A DNA stretch of 64,000 nucleotides from Aequorivita sp. UBA3180 (GTDB lineage Bacteria; Bacteroidota; Bacteroidia; Flavobacteriales; Flavobacteriaceae). The translations under genes and the position numbers were made by a program. The stretch is from the NCBI GenBank assembly GCA_002364215.1, contig DEXQ01000009.1:16815-80814 (forward strand), given 5' to 3'. Every line of letters starts with the position of its first letter. Position 1 is the stretch's first letter. Below are positions 42,322 to 50,531 of this stretch, one piece after another. The notes under the pieces were generated by a model. It was not told where the DNA came from. It searched no databases and saw only the letters and a program-made list of their open reading frames with translations.

Positions 42322-42356
42322 TGAAAAAACCCAAAGCACAATTTGTACTTTGGGTT
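42322..42356 (-). terminator. Terminator after the T9SS-secreted protein gene
   Basis: AACCCAAAG (42328-42336) pairs with CTTTGGGTT (42348-42356); on the minus strand six T follow. Confidence 0.85.
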
Positions 42357-42379
42357 ATTCAAAAATATATTCTTTGGAC

Positions 42380-45292
42380 TTATTTAACGATGATTCGTTT
42401 TACTCTTCCGTTTTCTTTATTTCCAACGCGAACTAAATAAACACCTGTGGCTACATAGCTCATGTCAAGTTTATAGTTGTATCCGTTACCGTTATTTTCC
42501 AGTTTTTTGAACAACAATCGCTGTCCCAAAGTGTTGTAAACCGAAAGGTTCATGGATTCGGTATAATTCACCGTTTTTAAGCTAACGTCAAATTTGTTAT
42601 TATCCAACGACAATATTGTTAAGCCATTTTCGTCAAAAATATTGTCTGTAACGCCCACGGTTCCAATTTGTACAGAATAATCTTCTGTTTCTCCAAAGTT
42701 GGTTTCCTCACAAGCGTCATCTGGTACGGGAGCATTCCAGTTAGTTTTGGCACGCATTAAATGCTGGCCAGATGGCACTCCTGCAGGAACAACAAGATCT
42801 GTTGTTATAGTGTAATTTCCGGAACCTTGACCAGAAGCCACTTCTACGTTATTTACAACGGTTTCATCATTGGTGAAAACAAAATCGTCATTAAAATCTA
42901 TCCAAACGCGGATAAACTGATCTCCGTAACCTGTAGTTATTGTAAGGTCATAGGTAGTGTCTGCTTCCATTCCAGCAATAAGATCTGTGAAGTCACCATA
43001 GCCTTCACAAGCTGAAGGATTATTTATATCTGTAACATTGAAAAGTTGGAATCCATCCCCAAACGTACAGTCGCCCGTTGGTTGACAATTCTGTTTTGTA
43101 ATAATCACAGAGGTCATGTCATTTGAAGTATCGCTGTCATTAGGTAAAGTTGTGTAAGCACTTAAATTATAAGTTCCCAAAGCAGAGAAATCCCCAGTTT
43201 GTGAGAAAGTATATGATGCAGAATCGTTTCCGGCCAAAGGTCCAGCAAATACTTCGGTAACAACGGTTCCTTCCAAATCATAGGAAACATCAAAATTTGA
43301 CTGAGGTTCACCCCCAAAGTTTGTAATGGTAACCACTATGTCTTCTGTACCAGTAAGGTCAGTGCCCGAAACGGGAGATGTAATGGCGCTCACCCCAATA
43401 TCATTTGGCTCTAAGTAGGTAACCATTTTTGTTCTGGCATCGTTTGTTGTGTCTTCGTCACCAGCTAAATTGGTTTCTGCTACAATGGTATAAGTTTGAC
43501 CCACTGTGCCCAAGTTTGCGGTAGCGGTAAAAGTGTACTGGGCCGTTGCGGCTGATGCAATGGTTCCGGTAAAAGTTTCTGAAATAACTGCACCACCATC
43601 TACCTGAAAAGTTACAGGAAAGTTTGAAGCACTATTTTGTCCATAGTTAAAAATGGTGACAGTTACAGTTTCACTATTTGAAAGTGTTCCGGTTACTGGT
43701 GAGTCGATACTTACAACTCCTATGTCATCATTAAAATTAGGTGCAATTTGGAAAACCCCAACTACATCTTTTCTCCCACTATTCATATATTCATTGATAA
43801 ACCAAAATTCTTTATCGTTAGAAGGATCCAAATCAATTTTGCTATAATCGCCATAGCGAAGTCCAGGAATGTTTTGGTTTCCGGCTGCAATCAATTCTTC
43901 GGAGATTGTCATTGTGTTTAAAGGGTCACTTGCATATCGTCCGGTATAGTATGAGCTAACTCTTTTGGTAGTTGGGTCAGGTGTTGTTGGTCCTGCCATA
44001 GCGGTATAACCCATCCCAATATTTCCTTGTACGTCCATCATCATACTGGCGTGCCATGCGTGTTTTCCGTCTGGGGAAGTATAGGTGCCCTCTTGATAAA
44101 TTGACCAAGGCTGTCCGTCTCCAGGTTGTCTTAGTTCAAACCAGCGTATTCCAGCCAGCTCTCCTCCTGATGCATCGGTATCAACAACGAAATTAAAAAC
44201 TGCAGAATTGTGGCCTCCAAACTTTCTGAATTGCGCCTGGTTCATGATTGTAGCTTGTAGTGCATCAATGTCAGCACCTCCGCCAGGTTGTGCTAAATTA
44301 GAGAAACTTCCGCCGTCAAAAACTGAGATAAAAGGAGTGGTAGTTAGTTCCACGGGTGCAGAAATGGTAGAACTTCCTGGACTTGCCCAATTAACATCTA
44401 CCGTCCAAAGTTTTACGTGATCTTGAGAAACTCCAGACCAAGCATCATCTTGTAAATAAACAATAGGCAAACCTCCAGCAGCTGGAAGATTGTCATTGGT
44501 TACATTCAAGGCTTGAGGACTGTAAAAACCACTAGTTACAATTCCGGGAAGGGGAAAACCAATTATTTGTGCAGTAGGATCACCAGCTAGCATTTTAGTT
44601 CGCTCCATCGCGTAAATTTTGTTAGTGGCCGAAGTATTATCTGTCATATAATAACCATCGCTCCAAACTGAAAGCTTTTGGTAGTCATTAATTTGAGGAA
44701 TAGTATAAACATACCAGCCGTCATTTACGGGGTCAGGTCCATCAGATATAGCAATTTGGGCACCGTTGCCTAAAAAGGTCATAACCCATCTATCGGCGGC
44801 ATTGTCATATGAAATGGTAAGGTCGCAACATCCTCCGTTAGGGAAAATTGTAGGATTTGGAGATATTTGTCCAGTAAGTGGGTTACCACTTTTGTCAAAA
44901 ATTCTGAACCCAGTATTAAATACCACAACGGCGTGATTTGGTCCTACTCCGATCGACGGGTCTGTGGGTTGCGAACTTGATTGAGCCGCATCAAAAACAA
45001 GTGTAGGGGCTCTTCCGCTAAGCACTTGCTCCATTTTATCTGGATTTCTTTTGAAATAATCATCTTCTATCTGTGGGTCTTTTCCGGGGATGATTAAATT
45101 TCTTGAAGCCCTTCCGTCTTGCATGACTTGTTCTTTAACTCTTGCGGGAGCCAAATCGGTTTGTGAAGCAATAGATGGTACGTGCTCTACAGAGCCCACG
45201 GTACCAACATAAGTAGCATTAGTTTTTTCCTGAGCCTGCACGTTAAAGATAAGGGCAAAGAAAAATAGAATTAAGGTAATTTTAGTTTTCAT
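42380..45292 (-). CDS. Large T9SS type A secreted protein with CARDB-like and GEVED domains
   Basis: Exported protein of 970 residues. After the signal peptide (to NVQAQEK) comes a roughly 450-residue domain I cannot name, with DPSIGVGPNHAVVVFNTGF and HAWHASMMMDVQGNIGMGY. Two CARDB-like modules each start NDIGV (about 519-620 and 629-730). A GEVED domain follows (about 745-880, FIRVWIDFNDDFVFTNDE), and the last 80 residues are a T9SS sorting domain (LSVYNTLGQRLLF, VATGVYLVRVGNKE, RVKRIIVK). It should be moved through the T9SS and anchored or released at the surface. The ligand or substrate is unknown. A terminator follows; the upstream gene is on the same strand. Confidence 0.88.
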   Translation of the reverse strand: MKTKITLILFFFALIFNVQAQEKTNATYVGTVGSVEHVPSIASQTDLAPARVKEQVMQDGRASRNLIIPGKDPQIEDDYFKRNPDKMEQVLSGRAPTLVFDAAQSSSQPTDPSIGVGPNHAVVVFNTGFRIFDKSGNPLTGQISPNPTIFPNGGCCDLTISYDNAADRWVMTFLGNGAQIAISDGPDPVNDGWYVYTIPQINDYQKLSVWSDGYYMTDNTSATNKIYAMERTKMLAGDPTAQIIGFPLPGIVTSGFYSPQALNVTNDNLPAAGGLPIVYLQDDAWSGVSQDHVKLWTVDVNWASPGSSTISAPVELTTTPFISVFDGGSFSNLAQPGGGADIDALQATIMNQAQFRKFGGHNSAVFNFVVDTDASGGELAGIRWFELRQPGDGQPWSIYQEGTYTSPDGKHAWHASMMMDVQGNIGMGYTAMAGPTTPDPTTKRVSSYYTGRYASDPLNTMTISEELIAAGNQNIPGLRYGDYSKIDLDPSNDKEFWFINEYMNSGRKDVVGVFQIAPNFNDDIGVVSIDSPVTGTLSNSETVTVTIFNYGQNSASNFPVTFQVDGGAVISETFTGTIASAATAQYTFTATANLGTVGQTYTIVAETNLAGDEDTTNDARTKMVTYLEPNDIGVSAITSPVSGTDLTGTEDIVVTITNFGGEPQSNFDVSYDLEGTVVTEVFAGPLAGNDSASYTFSQTGDFSALGTYNLSAYTTLPNDSDTSNDMTSVIITKQNCQPTGDCTFGDGFQLFNVTDINNPSACEGYGDFTDLIAGMEADTTYDLTITTGYGDQFIRVWIDFNDDFVFTNDETVVNNVEVASGQGSGNYTITTDLVVPAGVPSGQHLMRAKTNWNAPVPDDACEETNFGETEDYSVQIGTVGVTDNIFDENGLTILSLDNNKFDVSLKTVNYTESMNLSVYNTLGQRLLFKKLENNGNGYNYKLDMSYVATGVYLVRVGNKENGRVKRIIVK

Positions 45293-45350
45293 TATTAATG
45301 ATAGGGATTAAATTAAAAAAATATAAGCGTCTAAAGTACTGATAAATTGT

Positions 45351-45395
45351 AAAATGAAAACGGGATTGAGTAACTTTAACCAATCCCGTTTTTTT
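45351..45395 (-). terminator. Terminator after the aminotransferase gene
   Basis: AAAACGGGATTG (45357-45368) pairs with CAATCCCGTTTT (45381-45392). T-runs are present in both directions, so it may act on both strands. Confidence 0.88.
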
Positions 45396-45401
45396 AATAT
45401 A

Positions 45402-46589
45402 TTAAGCTACAACTTCCTTAATCCGCCGCATTGCTTCTTTTATTTCTGTTTCTGAAGCTGCGTAAGAAAGGCGAATACAGTTTGGATCTCCAAAGGCTTC
45501 ACCGGTTACGGTCGCTACCTTGGCTTCCTCTAAAAGGTATAATGAAAAATCAGAAGCAGTGTTTATGTTTTTGCCCCGCAATGTTTTTCCAAAGAAATAG
45601 GAAACATCAGGAAATACATAAAAAGCACCTTCGGGTTCGTTGGTTTGGAAACCTTCAATTTCCGAAAGTAGACCCAATATCAACTTTCTTCTCTCCTTAA
45701 AGGCATCTACCATAAACTGAATCTTGCTCGGTGGATTTTCTAAGGCAGTAATCGCAGCTCTTTGTGCAATGGCATTAGCGCCGCTGGTTACTTGCCCTTG
45801 CATCTTGTTGCAAGCTCTGGCAACCCACTCTGGGCCGCCAATGTAACCGATGCGCCAACCAGTCATAGAGAATGCTTTGGAAACGCCGTTTACTACTACA
45901 GTACGATCGAACATATCATCAAATTCTGCCATAGAAGCGTGACCGCCACTAAAATTGATATGTTCGTAAATTTCATCACTGATTACGATAATGTCTGGAT
46001 ACTTTACCAATACATCAGCTAGCTTTCTAAGCTCGTTTTTACTGTAAACCGAACCGCTTGGATTGCAAGGGGAGCTATAAATTATCATTTTGGTTTTTGG
46101 GGTAATTGCTTCTTCGAGTGCCTCTGCCGTTACCTTAAAATCTGTTTCTATTGAAGTAGGGATCTCCTTCGGAATACCTCCAGCTACCTTACATTGGTCT
46201 GCATAACTTACCCAATAGGGTGCAGGCAATAACACTTCATCGCCTTCATCCAAAAGTACCATTGTCAAATTTGCCAATGATTGCTTAGCGCCAGTAGAAA
46301 CAACAATTTGGGAAGGTTTATATTCTAAATTATTGTCTCTTTTAAATTTTGTGATGATGGCTTTTTTTAAATCGCCATAACCGTCAACTGGCGTATAGGA
46401 ATGATAATTATCTTTAATGGCCTGAATAGCGGCATCTTTTATGAATTCAGGAACTGGAAAATCTGGCTCTCCCAGACTTAAACCTATAATATCTATCCCT
46501 TGTTCCTTTAGTTCTCTTGTTTTGGCTGCCATTGCCAGAGTGGCAGATGTAGCCATCTCATTCACACGTTTTGAAAGTCTGTTGTCCAT
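45402..46589 (-). CDS. Pyridoxal phosphate-dependent aminotransferase, AspC/AAT-I type
   Basis: Class I aminotransferase of 395 residues, most like the bacterial aspartate (and prephenate) aminotransferase group 1b. The PLP lysine is in NGVSKAFSMTGWRIGYIGG; other marks are SLGEPDFPVPEFI, VSTGAKQSLANL, YSSPCNPSGSVYS and NCIRLSYAASE near the C terminus. The probable role is aspartate and aromatic amino acid metabolism. It lies 5 bp after the desaturase gene, so they may be cotranscribed. Confidence 0.92.
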   Translation of the reverse strand: MDNRLSKRVNEMATSATLAMAAKTRELKEQGIDIIGLSLGEPDFPVPEFIKDAAIQAIKDNYHSYTPVDGYGDLKKAIITKFKRDNNLEYKPSQIVVSTGAKQSLANLTMVLLDEGDEVLLPAPYWVSYADQCKVAGGIPKEIPTSIETDFKVTAEALEEAITPKTKMIIYSSPCNPSGSVYSKNELRKLADVLVKYPDIIVISDEIYEHINFSGGHASMAEFDDMFDRTVVVNGVSKAFSMTGWRIGYIGGPEWVARACNKMQGQVTSGANAIAQRAAITALENPPSKIQFMVDAFKERRKLILGLLSEIEGFQTNEPEGAFYVFPDVSYFFGKTLRGKNINTASDFSLYLLEEAKVATVTGEAFGDPNCIRLSYAASETEIKEAMRRIKEVVA

Positions 46590-46594
46590 AATAA

Positions 46595-47695
46595 TTAAGC
46601 GGGTACTGCAGGTTTTAGCCCCATTTCTTTTAAGTGCCTGAAATGTGCAATAATAGCCTTGCGTGTAGTTTTATATTCTTTGTAAGGTAAATTAAATTCC
46701 TTGGTTGTGCTTTTCACAATTTTTGAAATATTCTTGTAGTGAATGTGGCTAATATTTGGAAAAATATGATGCTCCACTTGATGGTTCAAGCCCCCTGTGT
46801 ACCAATTGACAATTTTATTGTTCGTTGAAAAATTCACAGTAGTAAAAAGTTGATGGATTGCCCAAGTGTTTTTCATTGTACCACTATCGTCCGGAAGCAT
46901 TATTTCTGTATCCTCTACCACGTGCGCAAGTTGAAAAACAATACTCAAGATTAGTCCTGCAACATAATGCATTATAAAGAACCCTAGCAAAATTTTCCAC
47001 CAAACAATATTGAAAAAAAGAATAGGGATAACTATCCAAAGCGACACATAAATCATTTTGGTAATGACCAAGATACTCCACTGTGTTACGGGTTTGGGAA
47101 GTTTTCCATAGGAAAGTTTACGTGCCAAATATCTTTTCGTCTGAAAAAAGTCTGTAGTTAAAACCCAATTGAAGGTTAAAAGACCATAAAAGAAAATGCT
47201 GTACCAATGTTGGAATTTATGAAACCTGTGCCATTTTGAATGTTTGGAAAAACGAAGAATTCTTCCCGCTTCCAAATCTTCGTCGTGGCCGTGGATGTTT
47301 GTATAAGTGTGGTGCAAAACGTTGTGCTGCACTTGCCAATTATAAACATTTCCAGCAAGGATATACATACTGCCACCCATTACCTTATTGATCCACTTTT
47401 TTGAGGAATAGGAACCGTGATTAGCATCGTGCATCACATTCATTCCCACGCCAGCCATACCAACGCCCATAATTATGGTAAAAAGTAATTGGGCCCACCC
47501 TGGAAAATCCAATGTTAGCAAAAGAAAGTAGGGGGTAAGGTATAATGAAAACATCACAATAGTTTTCAAGTGAAGCTTCCAGTTGCCAGTTCTAGCTATA
47601 TTATTTTCCTTAAAGTAATCATTCACACGCCTATTTAGGGTTCTGAAAAATTTAGCACTGTCAACTCTGGAAAAATTTAAGTTTGTATACGTCAA
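46595..47695 (-). CDS. Membrane fatty acid desaturase (acyl-CoA/acyl-lipid type)
   Basis: Membrane di-iron desaturase of 366 residues that introduces double bonds into acyl chains and so adjusts membrane fluidity. The three histidine boxes are HDANHGSY, HHTYTNIHGHDED and HQVEHHIFPNISH, set between paired membrane helices, in the family order. The N terminus is soluble (NLNFSRVDSAKFFRTLNRR). A long inverted repeat lies in its upstream region (47744-47795) and contains a TATCTTTG element read on the minus strand. Confidence 0.93.
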   Translation of the reverse strand: MTYTNLNFSRVDSAKFFRTLNRRVNDYFKENNIARTGNWKLHLKTIVMFSLYLTPYFLLLTLDFPGWAQLLFTIIMGVGMAGVGMNVMHDANHGSYSSKKWINKVMGGSMYILAGNVYNWQVQHNVLHHTYTNIHGHDEDLEAGRILRFSKHSKWHRFHKFQHWYSIFFYGLLTFNWVLTTDFFQTKRYLARKLSYGKLPKPVTQWSILVITKMIYVSLWIVIPILFFNIVWWKILLGFFIMHYVAGLILSIVFQLAHVVEDTEIMLPDDSGTMKNTWAIHQLFTTVNFSTNNKIVNWYTGGLNHQVEHHIFPNISHIHYKNISKIVKSTTKEFNLPYKEYKTTRKAIIAHFRHLKEMGLKPAVPA

Positions 47696-47743
47696 AATAT
47701 ATATATTAACTGGGGATTTTTACTGCGAAAAGCACAAAAATAA

Positions 47744-47795
47744 TTATCTTTTGTGAAAATCGAGAGATTCAAAATCATAATTTTCACAAAGATAA
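47744..47795. promoter_or_regulatory. Inverted repeat in the divergent promoter region of desaturase and rsmG
   Basis: TTATCTTTTGTGAAAAT (47744-47760) faces ATTTTCACAAAGATAA (47780-47795); the arms are reverse complements apart from one extra T, with 19 bp between. The right arm contains CAAAGATA, that is TATCTTTG on the minus strand, an exact -7 element for the desaturase gene. The symmetry is typical of an operator for a dimeric regulator, or of a hairpin in the leader. Confidence 0.6.
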
Positions 47796-47797
47796 CA

Positions 47798-47805
47798 TAC
47801 TTTTG
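47798..47805 (+). promoter_or_regulatory. -7 promoter element for rsmG (TACTTTTG)
   Basis: Exact TAnnTTTG, directly after the inverted repeat and 17 bp before the rsmG ATG. Confidence 0.6.
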
Positions 47806-47821
47806 CCTCTTAAATTAAATT

Positions 47822-48451
47822 ATGGAACTCATATTAAAATATTTTCCAAACTTAACCGAAATTCAAAAGCAACAATTTGAGCAGTTACAGGCACTTTATG
47901 AGGATTGGAACCTTAAAATAAATGTGGTTTCACGAAAAGATATTGAAGAACTTTACCTTCGGCATGTATTACATTCTTTAGGGATTGCAAAAATTCAAGC
48001 TTTTCTTCCCGGCTCACAAATATTGGATGTGGGTACGGGCGGTGGTTTTCCGGGTATCCCGCTGGCTATTTTATTTCCAGAAGTACAGTTTCATTTGGTT
48101 GACAGTATTGGAAAAAAAATAAAGGTAGTGGAAGAAGTGGTTGCTGGCCTGCAACTACAAAACGTAAAGACTACAAATGCCCGAGTGGAGACTGTTTCGG
48201 GCAAGTATGATTTTATCGTGAGCCGTGCCGTCGCCCAAATGGAAACCTTTGTCCATTGGATTAATGGCAAAATTACCAAAAAAAGCCTGCACGAACGCAG
48301 AAACGGAATCTTGTATTTAAAGGGAGGCGATTTGACTGAAGAGTTAAAAGTTTATGCAACCGCAACTGTTTTTCCATTGAGCGATTATTTTGGGGAAGAC
48401 TTTTTTGAATCCAAAAGTGTAGTGCATTTACCCCTAAAATTTAAAGGTTGA
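47822..48451 (+). CDS. rsmG: 16S rRNA (guanine-N7)-methyltransferase RsmG
   Basis: SAM-dependent enzyme of 209 residues that methylates G527 of 16S rRNA. The SAM motif ILDVGTGGGFPGIPLAILFP and FHLVDSIGKKIKVVEEVV are diagnostic, as are LYEDWNLKINVVSRKDIEELY near the start (in two parts) and VSRAVAQMETFV. It converges with the NUDIX gene; only 18 bp separate the stop codons. Confidence 0.96.
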   Translation: MELILKYFPNLTEIQKQQFEQLQALYEDWNLKINVVSRKDIEELYLRHVLHSLGIAKIQAFLPGSQILDVGTGGGFPGIPLAILFPEVQFHLVDSIGKKIKVVEEVVAGLQLQNVKTTNARVETVSGKYDFIVSRAVAQMETFVHWINGKITKKSLHERRNGILYLKGGDLTEELKVYATATVFPLSDYFGEDFFESKSVVHLPLKFKG

Positions 48452-48469
48452 TTTTTTCCAGTTGAAATT

Positions 48470-49036
48470 TTAAGAAGAAATCTTATTGAGCAAATACCAC
48501 TGTAGTGCAAGTATTGTTTTTGCATCTTTCATTTTAGAAATTTTTGAAGTTATTTCCGCAACGGGAATTTTTACCAATTGAATGTCTTCATCTTCTTCGG
48601 AATTTCCACCTCCCTTTTCAATTTTATCTTTTGCTGAAACCTCGGAATAGTATAAGAAAATACGTTCGGTTGAAGCTCCGGGTGATGTATAAAAGGTATG
48701 TAGTAAAGTTGCGGAAGCCAATCTATACCCCAATTCCTCCAAGACTTCACGTCGTACACAATCCTCTGGTTTTTCGTTTTCTTCCAAAGAACCTGCGGGT
48801 ATTTCCAAAAGCCAGCCATCATTGTTTTTACAACTGGGGTAACGGAATTGGTTGGTTAATAATATACTTTCTGTCTCCTTTTCCAAAAGTACAATAGCAA
48901 CGGAATTTCCTCTTTCAAAAGCTAATCTTTCTGTTTCTATTTTATTTCCCCGAAATGTATCATAGGTTACTTTGGCTTTTACCATTTTGTAGTGATCGTT
49001 GAAAACTACCCTTTCATTTTTAATAGTATATTTCAT
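48470..49036 (-). CDS. NUDIX hydrolase, ADP-ribose pyrophosphatase type
   Basis: Protein of 188 residues with a complete NUDIX box, GSLEENEKPEDCVRREVLEELG, written here in two parts: GSLEENEK and REVLEELG frame the catalytic Glu residues. LLTNQFRYPSCKNNDGWLLEIPAG and FYTSPGASTERIFLY are typical of nucleoside-diphosphate-sugar pyrophosphatases such as NudF. It probably cleaves ADP-ribose or similar compounds; the exact substrate cannot be told. Confidence 0.9.
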   Translation of the reverse strand: MKYTIKNERVVFNDHYKMVKAKVTYDTFRGNKIETERLAFERGNSVAIVLLEKETESILLTNQFRYPSCKNNDGWLLEIPAGSLEENEKPEDCVRREVLEELGYRLASATLLHTFYTSPGASTERIFLYYSEVSAKDKIEKGGGNSEEDEDIQLVKIPVAEITSKISKMKDAKTILALQWYLLNKISS

Positions 49037-49148
49037 CTGTGTAAAATATTTGATAAAGCGGAAGATGGAATGCCCGCATTATTCATCTTCGGTGGGTTAA
49101 CAATTTGTTTCTGGGCATTTCATAACGGAATTTTTTATTTTAAAGTAA

Positions 49149-49177
49149 TAAAAAACCCCGAACAAATCGGGGTTTTT
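49149..49177 (-). terminator. Terminator after the T9SS sorting-domain fragment
   Basis: AAAAACCCCGA (49151-49161) pairs with TCGGGGTTTTT (49167-49177) around ACAAA. It shows that the fragment at 49199 was the end of a normal transcription unit. Confidence 0.88.
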
Positions 49178-49198
49178 CAAAAATGTAATTTATAGGGT

Positions 49199-49495
49199 CT
49201 ATTTAAAAATCAAGAATTTCTTGGTTATTACTGCATTATCCATAGAAATTTTGATGAAATACGTTCCATTTTCTAGGTTTGAAACATTAATTCGCTCGTT
49301 TACAGAAATATTTTCTTGTGAAAAAATCGTTTTTCCCAATATGTCAAATACCTGAATATCTGCACTCTTGGCATTATTTATATTTAGAACTGTGCTAGCA
49401 GGATTTGGGTAAATAGCAATTTTTTCAAGTAAATTTTCACTTATGCGGTTAAAGCCGTTTATAATGATATTACTAGTAACATTCTTAATTTTGAA
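49199..49495 (-). pseudogene. 3' remnant of a T9SS type A secreted protein (sorting domain only)
   Basis: On the minus strand the last 80 or so codons encode a complete T9SS sorting domain: IAIYPNPASTVLNI, IQVFDILGKTIFSQ, LENGTYFIKISM and KKFLIFK, followed by a normal terminator. Upstream of NGFNRISENLLEK there is no start codon, signal peptide or cargo domain. The reading frame instead runs antisense into the Omp28-like gene. T9SS sorting domains never occur alone in working proteins, so this is the 3' end of a gene that has lost its 5' part at a breakpoint near 49440-49500. Confidence 0.72.
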
Positions 49496-50458
49496 GTGCT
49501 TGCGCCAACCGAACGAGCCTTGACAATTGATTTTCCTAGAGCAATGAAAAATCAAACCATAACATTTGGTTTGCTCGATAGTAATGGTGATGATACTGCT
49601 TCAGAAGCTACTTTTTATGTAAACGGAAATGTAATTTCAGGGTTTACATATAACTCAGCAACTGATGGAAGTTTTGAAGTCTATGCCGAATACATGGTAG
49701 ATAATGAAAGCTATAGCACTCCGGTCAAAAACTTCTCCGTTTACACGCCAAAAAGAAAAGTAGTTGTAGAAGACTATACCGGTACATGGTGTGGTTTCTG
49801 TCCAGCCGTTGCACTTGCAATTGACACCGTTAAAGCGGCAACAAACCATATTTCGGTTGTAGCCATTCACGAAACAGGATCTACGCTGCCTGACCCTATG
49901 CATTTTGATGATGTTGAAATTTTAAAAGATGAATTTGGAATAGGTGGACTTCCACAAGCACGTTTAAACCGTACACAAAAATGGCTCGATCCTTATAAAA
50001 AAGAAGATGTACTAGATATGGCTGGTAACGAAACAAATCTTTCTATTGCCATTGATTCAAAAATGACTGGTTCTAACTTGACGATTGATACAAAGGTAAT
50101 GTATGCCAATGGTTCTGAAGCTGGGGATAAACTAGTGGTATATCTTGTGGAAAGTGGAATAATCTATGCCCAAACAAATTATTTCAACAATACCTCTGGG
50201 CATCCATTGGAAGGTCACGGTAATCCAATTCCAGATTTTGTTCATAACGATGCGCTTAGAAATTCTTTATCTGATATTTTTGGTGATGCTATTGCCAATA
50301 CATCTGCCTATACAGAATACAAAAAACAATATAGCATTGAAATTCCTTCCGAATACAATGTTGATAATTTAAGCGTTATTGTAATGGTCGTTAATGCAAA
50401 TAACGAGGCTAAAAACTCACAACATGCTGAAGTGGGAGAAAACAAGCAATACGAATAG
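49496..50458 (+). pseudogene. Omp28-related protein lacking its signal peptide (5'-truncated)
   Basis: The 320 residues match the Omp28-related family: an Ig-like module (FGLLDSNGDDTASEATFYV), then a thioredoxin-like domain with the CxxC site EDYTGTWCGFCPAVALAI, HFDDVEILKDEFGIGGLPQAR, and a C-terminal module with NPIPDFVHNDALRNSLSDIFG. Family members are exported lipoproteins, but here no signal peptide or lipobox precedes the first module. The frame opens at 49433 with only a GTG at 49496 or an internal ATG at 49544 as starts. A TAATTTTG at 49486-49493 is probably chance. It may still be made as a cytosolic protein, but is more likely broken. Confidence 0.7.
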
Positions 50459-50476
50459 CGAAAATTTATATTAAAC

Positions 50477-50513
50477 AAAAAACCCATCCTGAATATTCAG
50501 GATGGGTTTTTTT
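50477..50513. terminator. Bidirectional terminator between the Omp28-like gene and pruA
   Basis: AAAAACCCATCCTGAA and its reverse complement form a nearly loopless stem across 50478-50511, with A and T tracts at the ends. It serves two convergent genes. Confidence 0.9.
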
Positions 50514-50531
50514 ATAGATTCACTCACTGTC

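Noticed and set aside
42285..42362. Extended N terminus for PurT
   Set aside because: It would translate through a terminator hairpin of the neighbouring gene; MAKILLLGSG is the family start.
48992..49195. Small plus-strand frame between the NUDIX gene and the sorting-domain remnant
   Set aside because: It starts inside the NUDIX gene in antisense and runs through a terminator; no family features.
49486..49493. Promoter TAATTTTG for the truncated Omp28-like gene
   Set aside because: The match is exact but A/T-rich sequence gives such matches often, no -33 is seen, and the resulting protein would lack export.
49440..49555. Independent short protein carrying the T9SS sorting domain
   Set aside because: The upstream part of the frame is antisense to the Omp28-like gene and has no signal peptide, so it is better read as a gene remnant.
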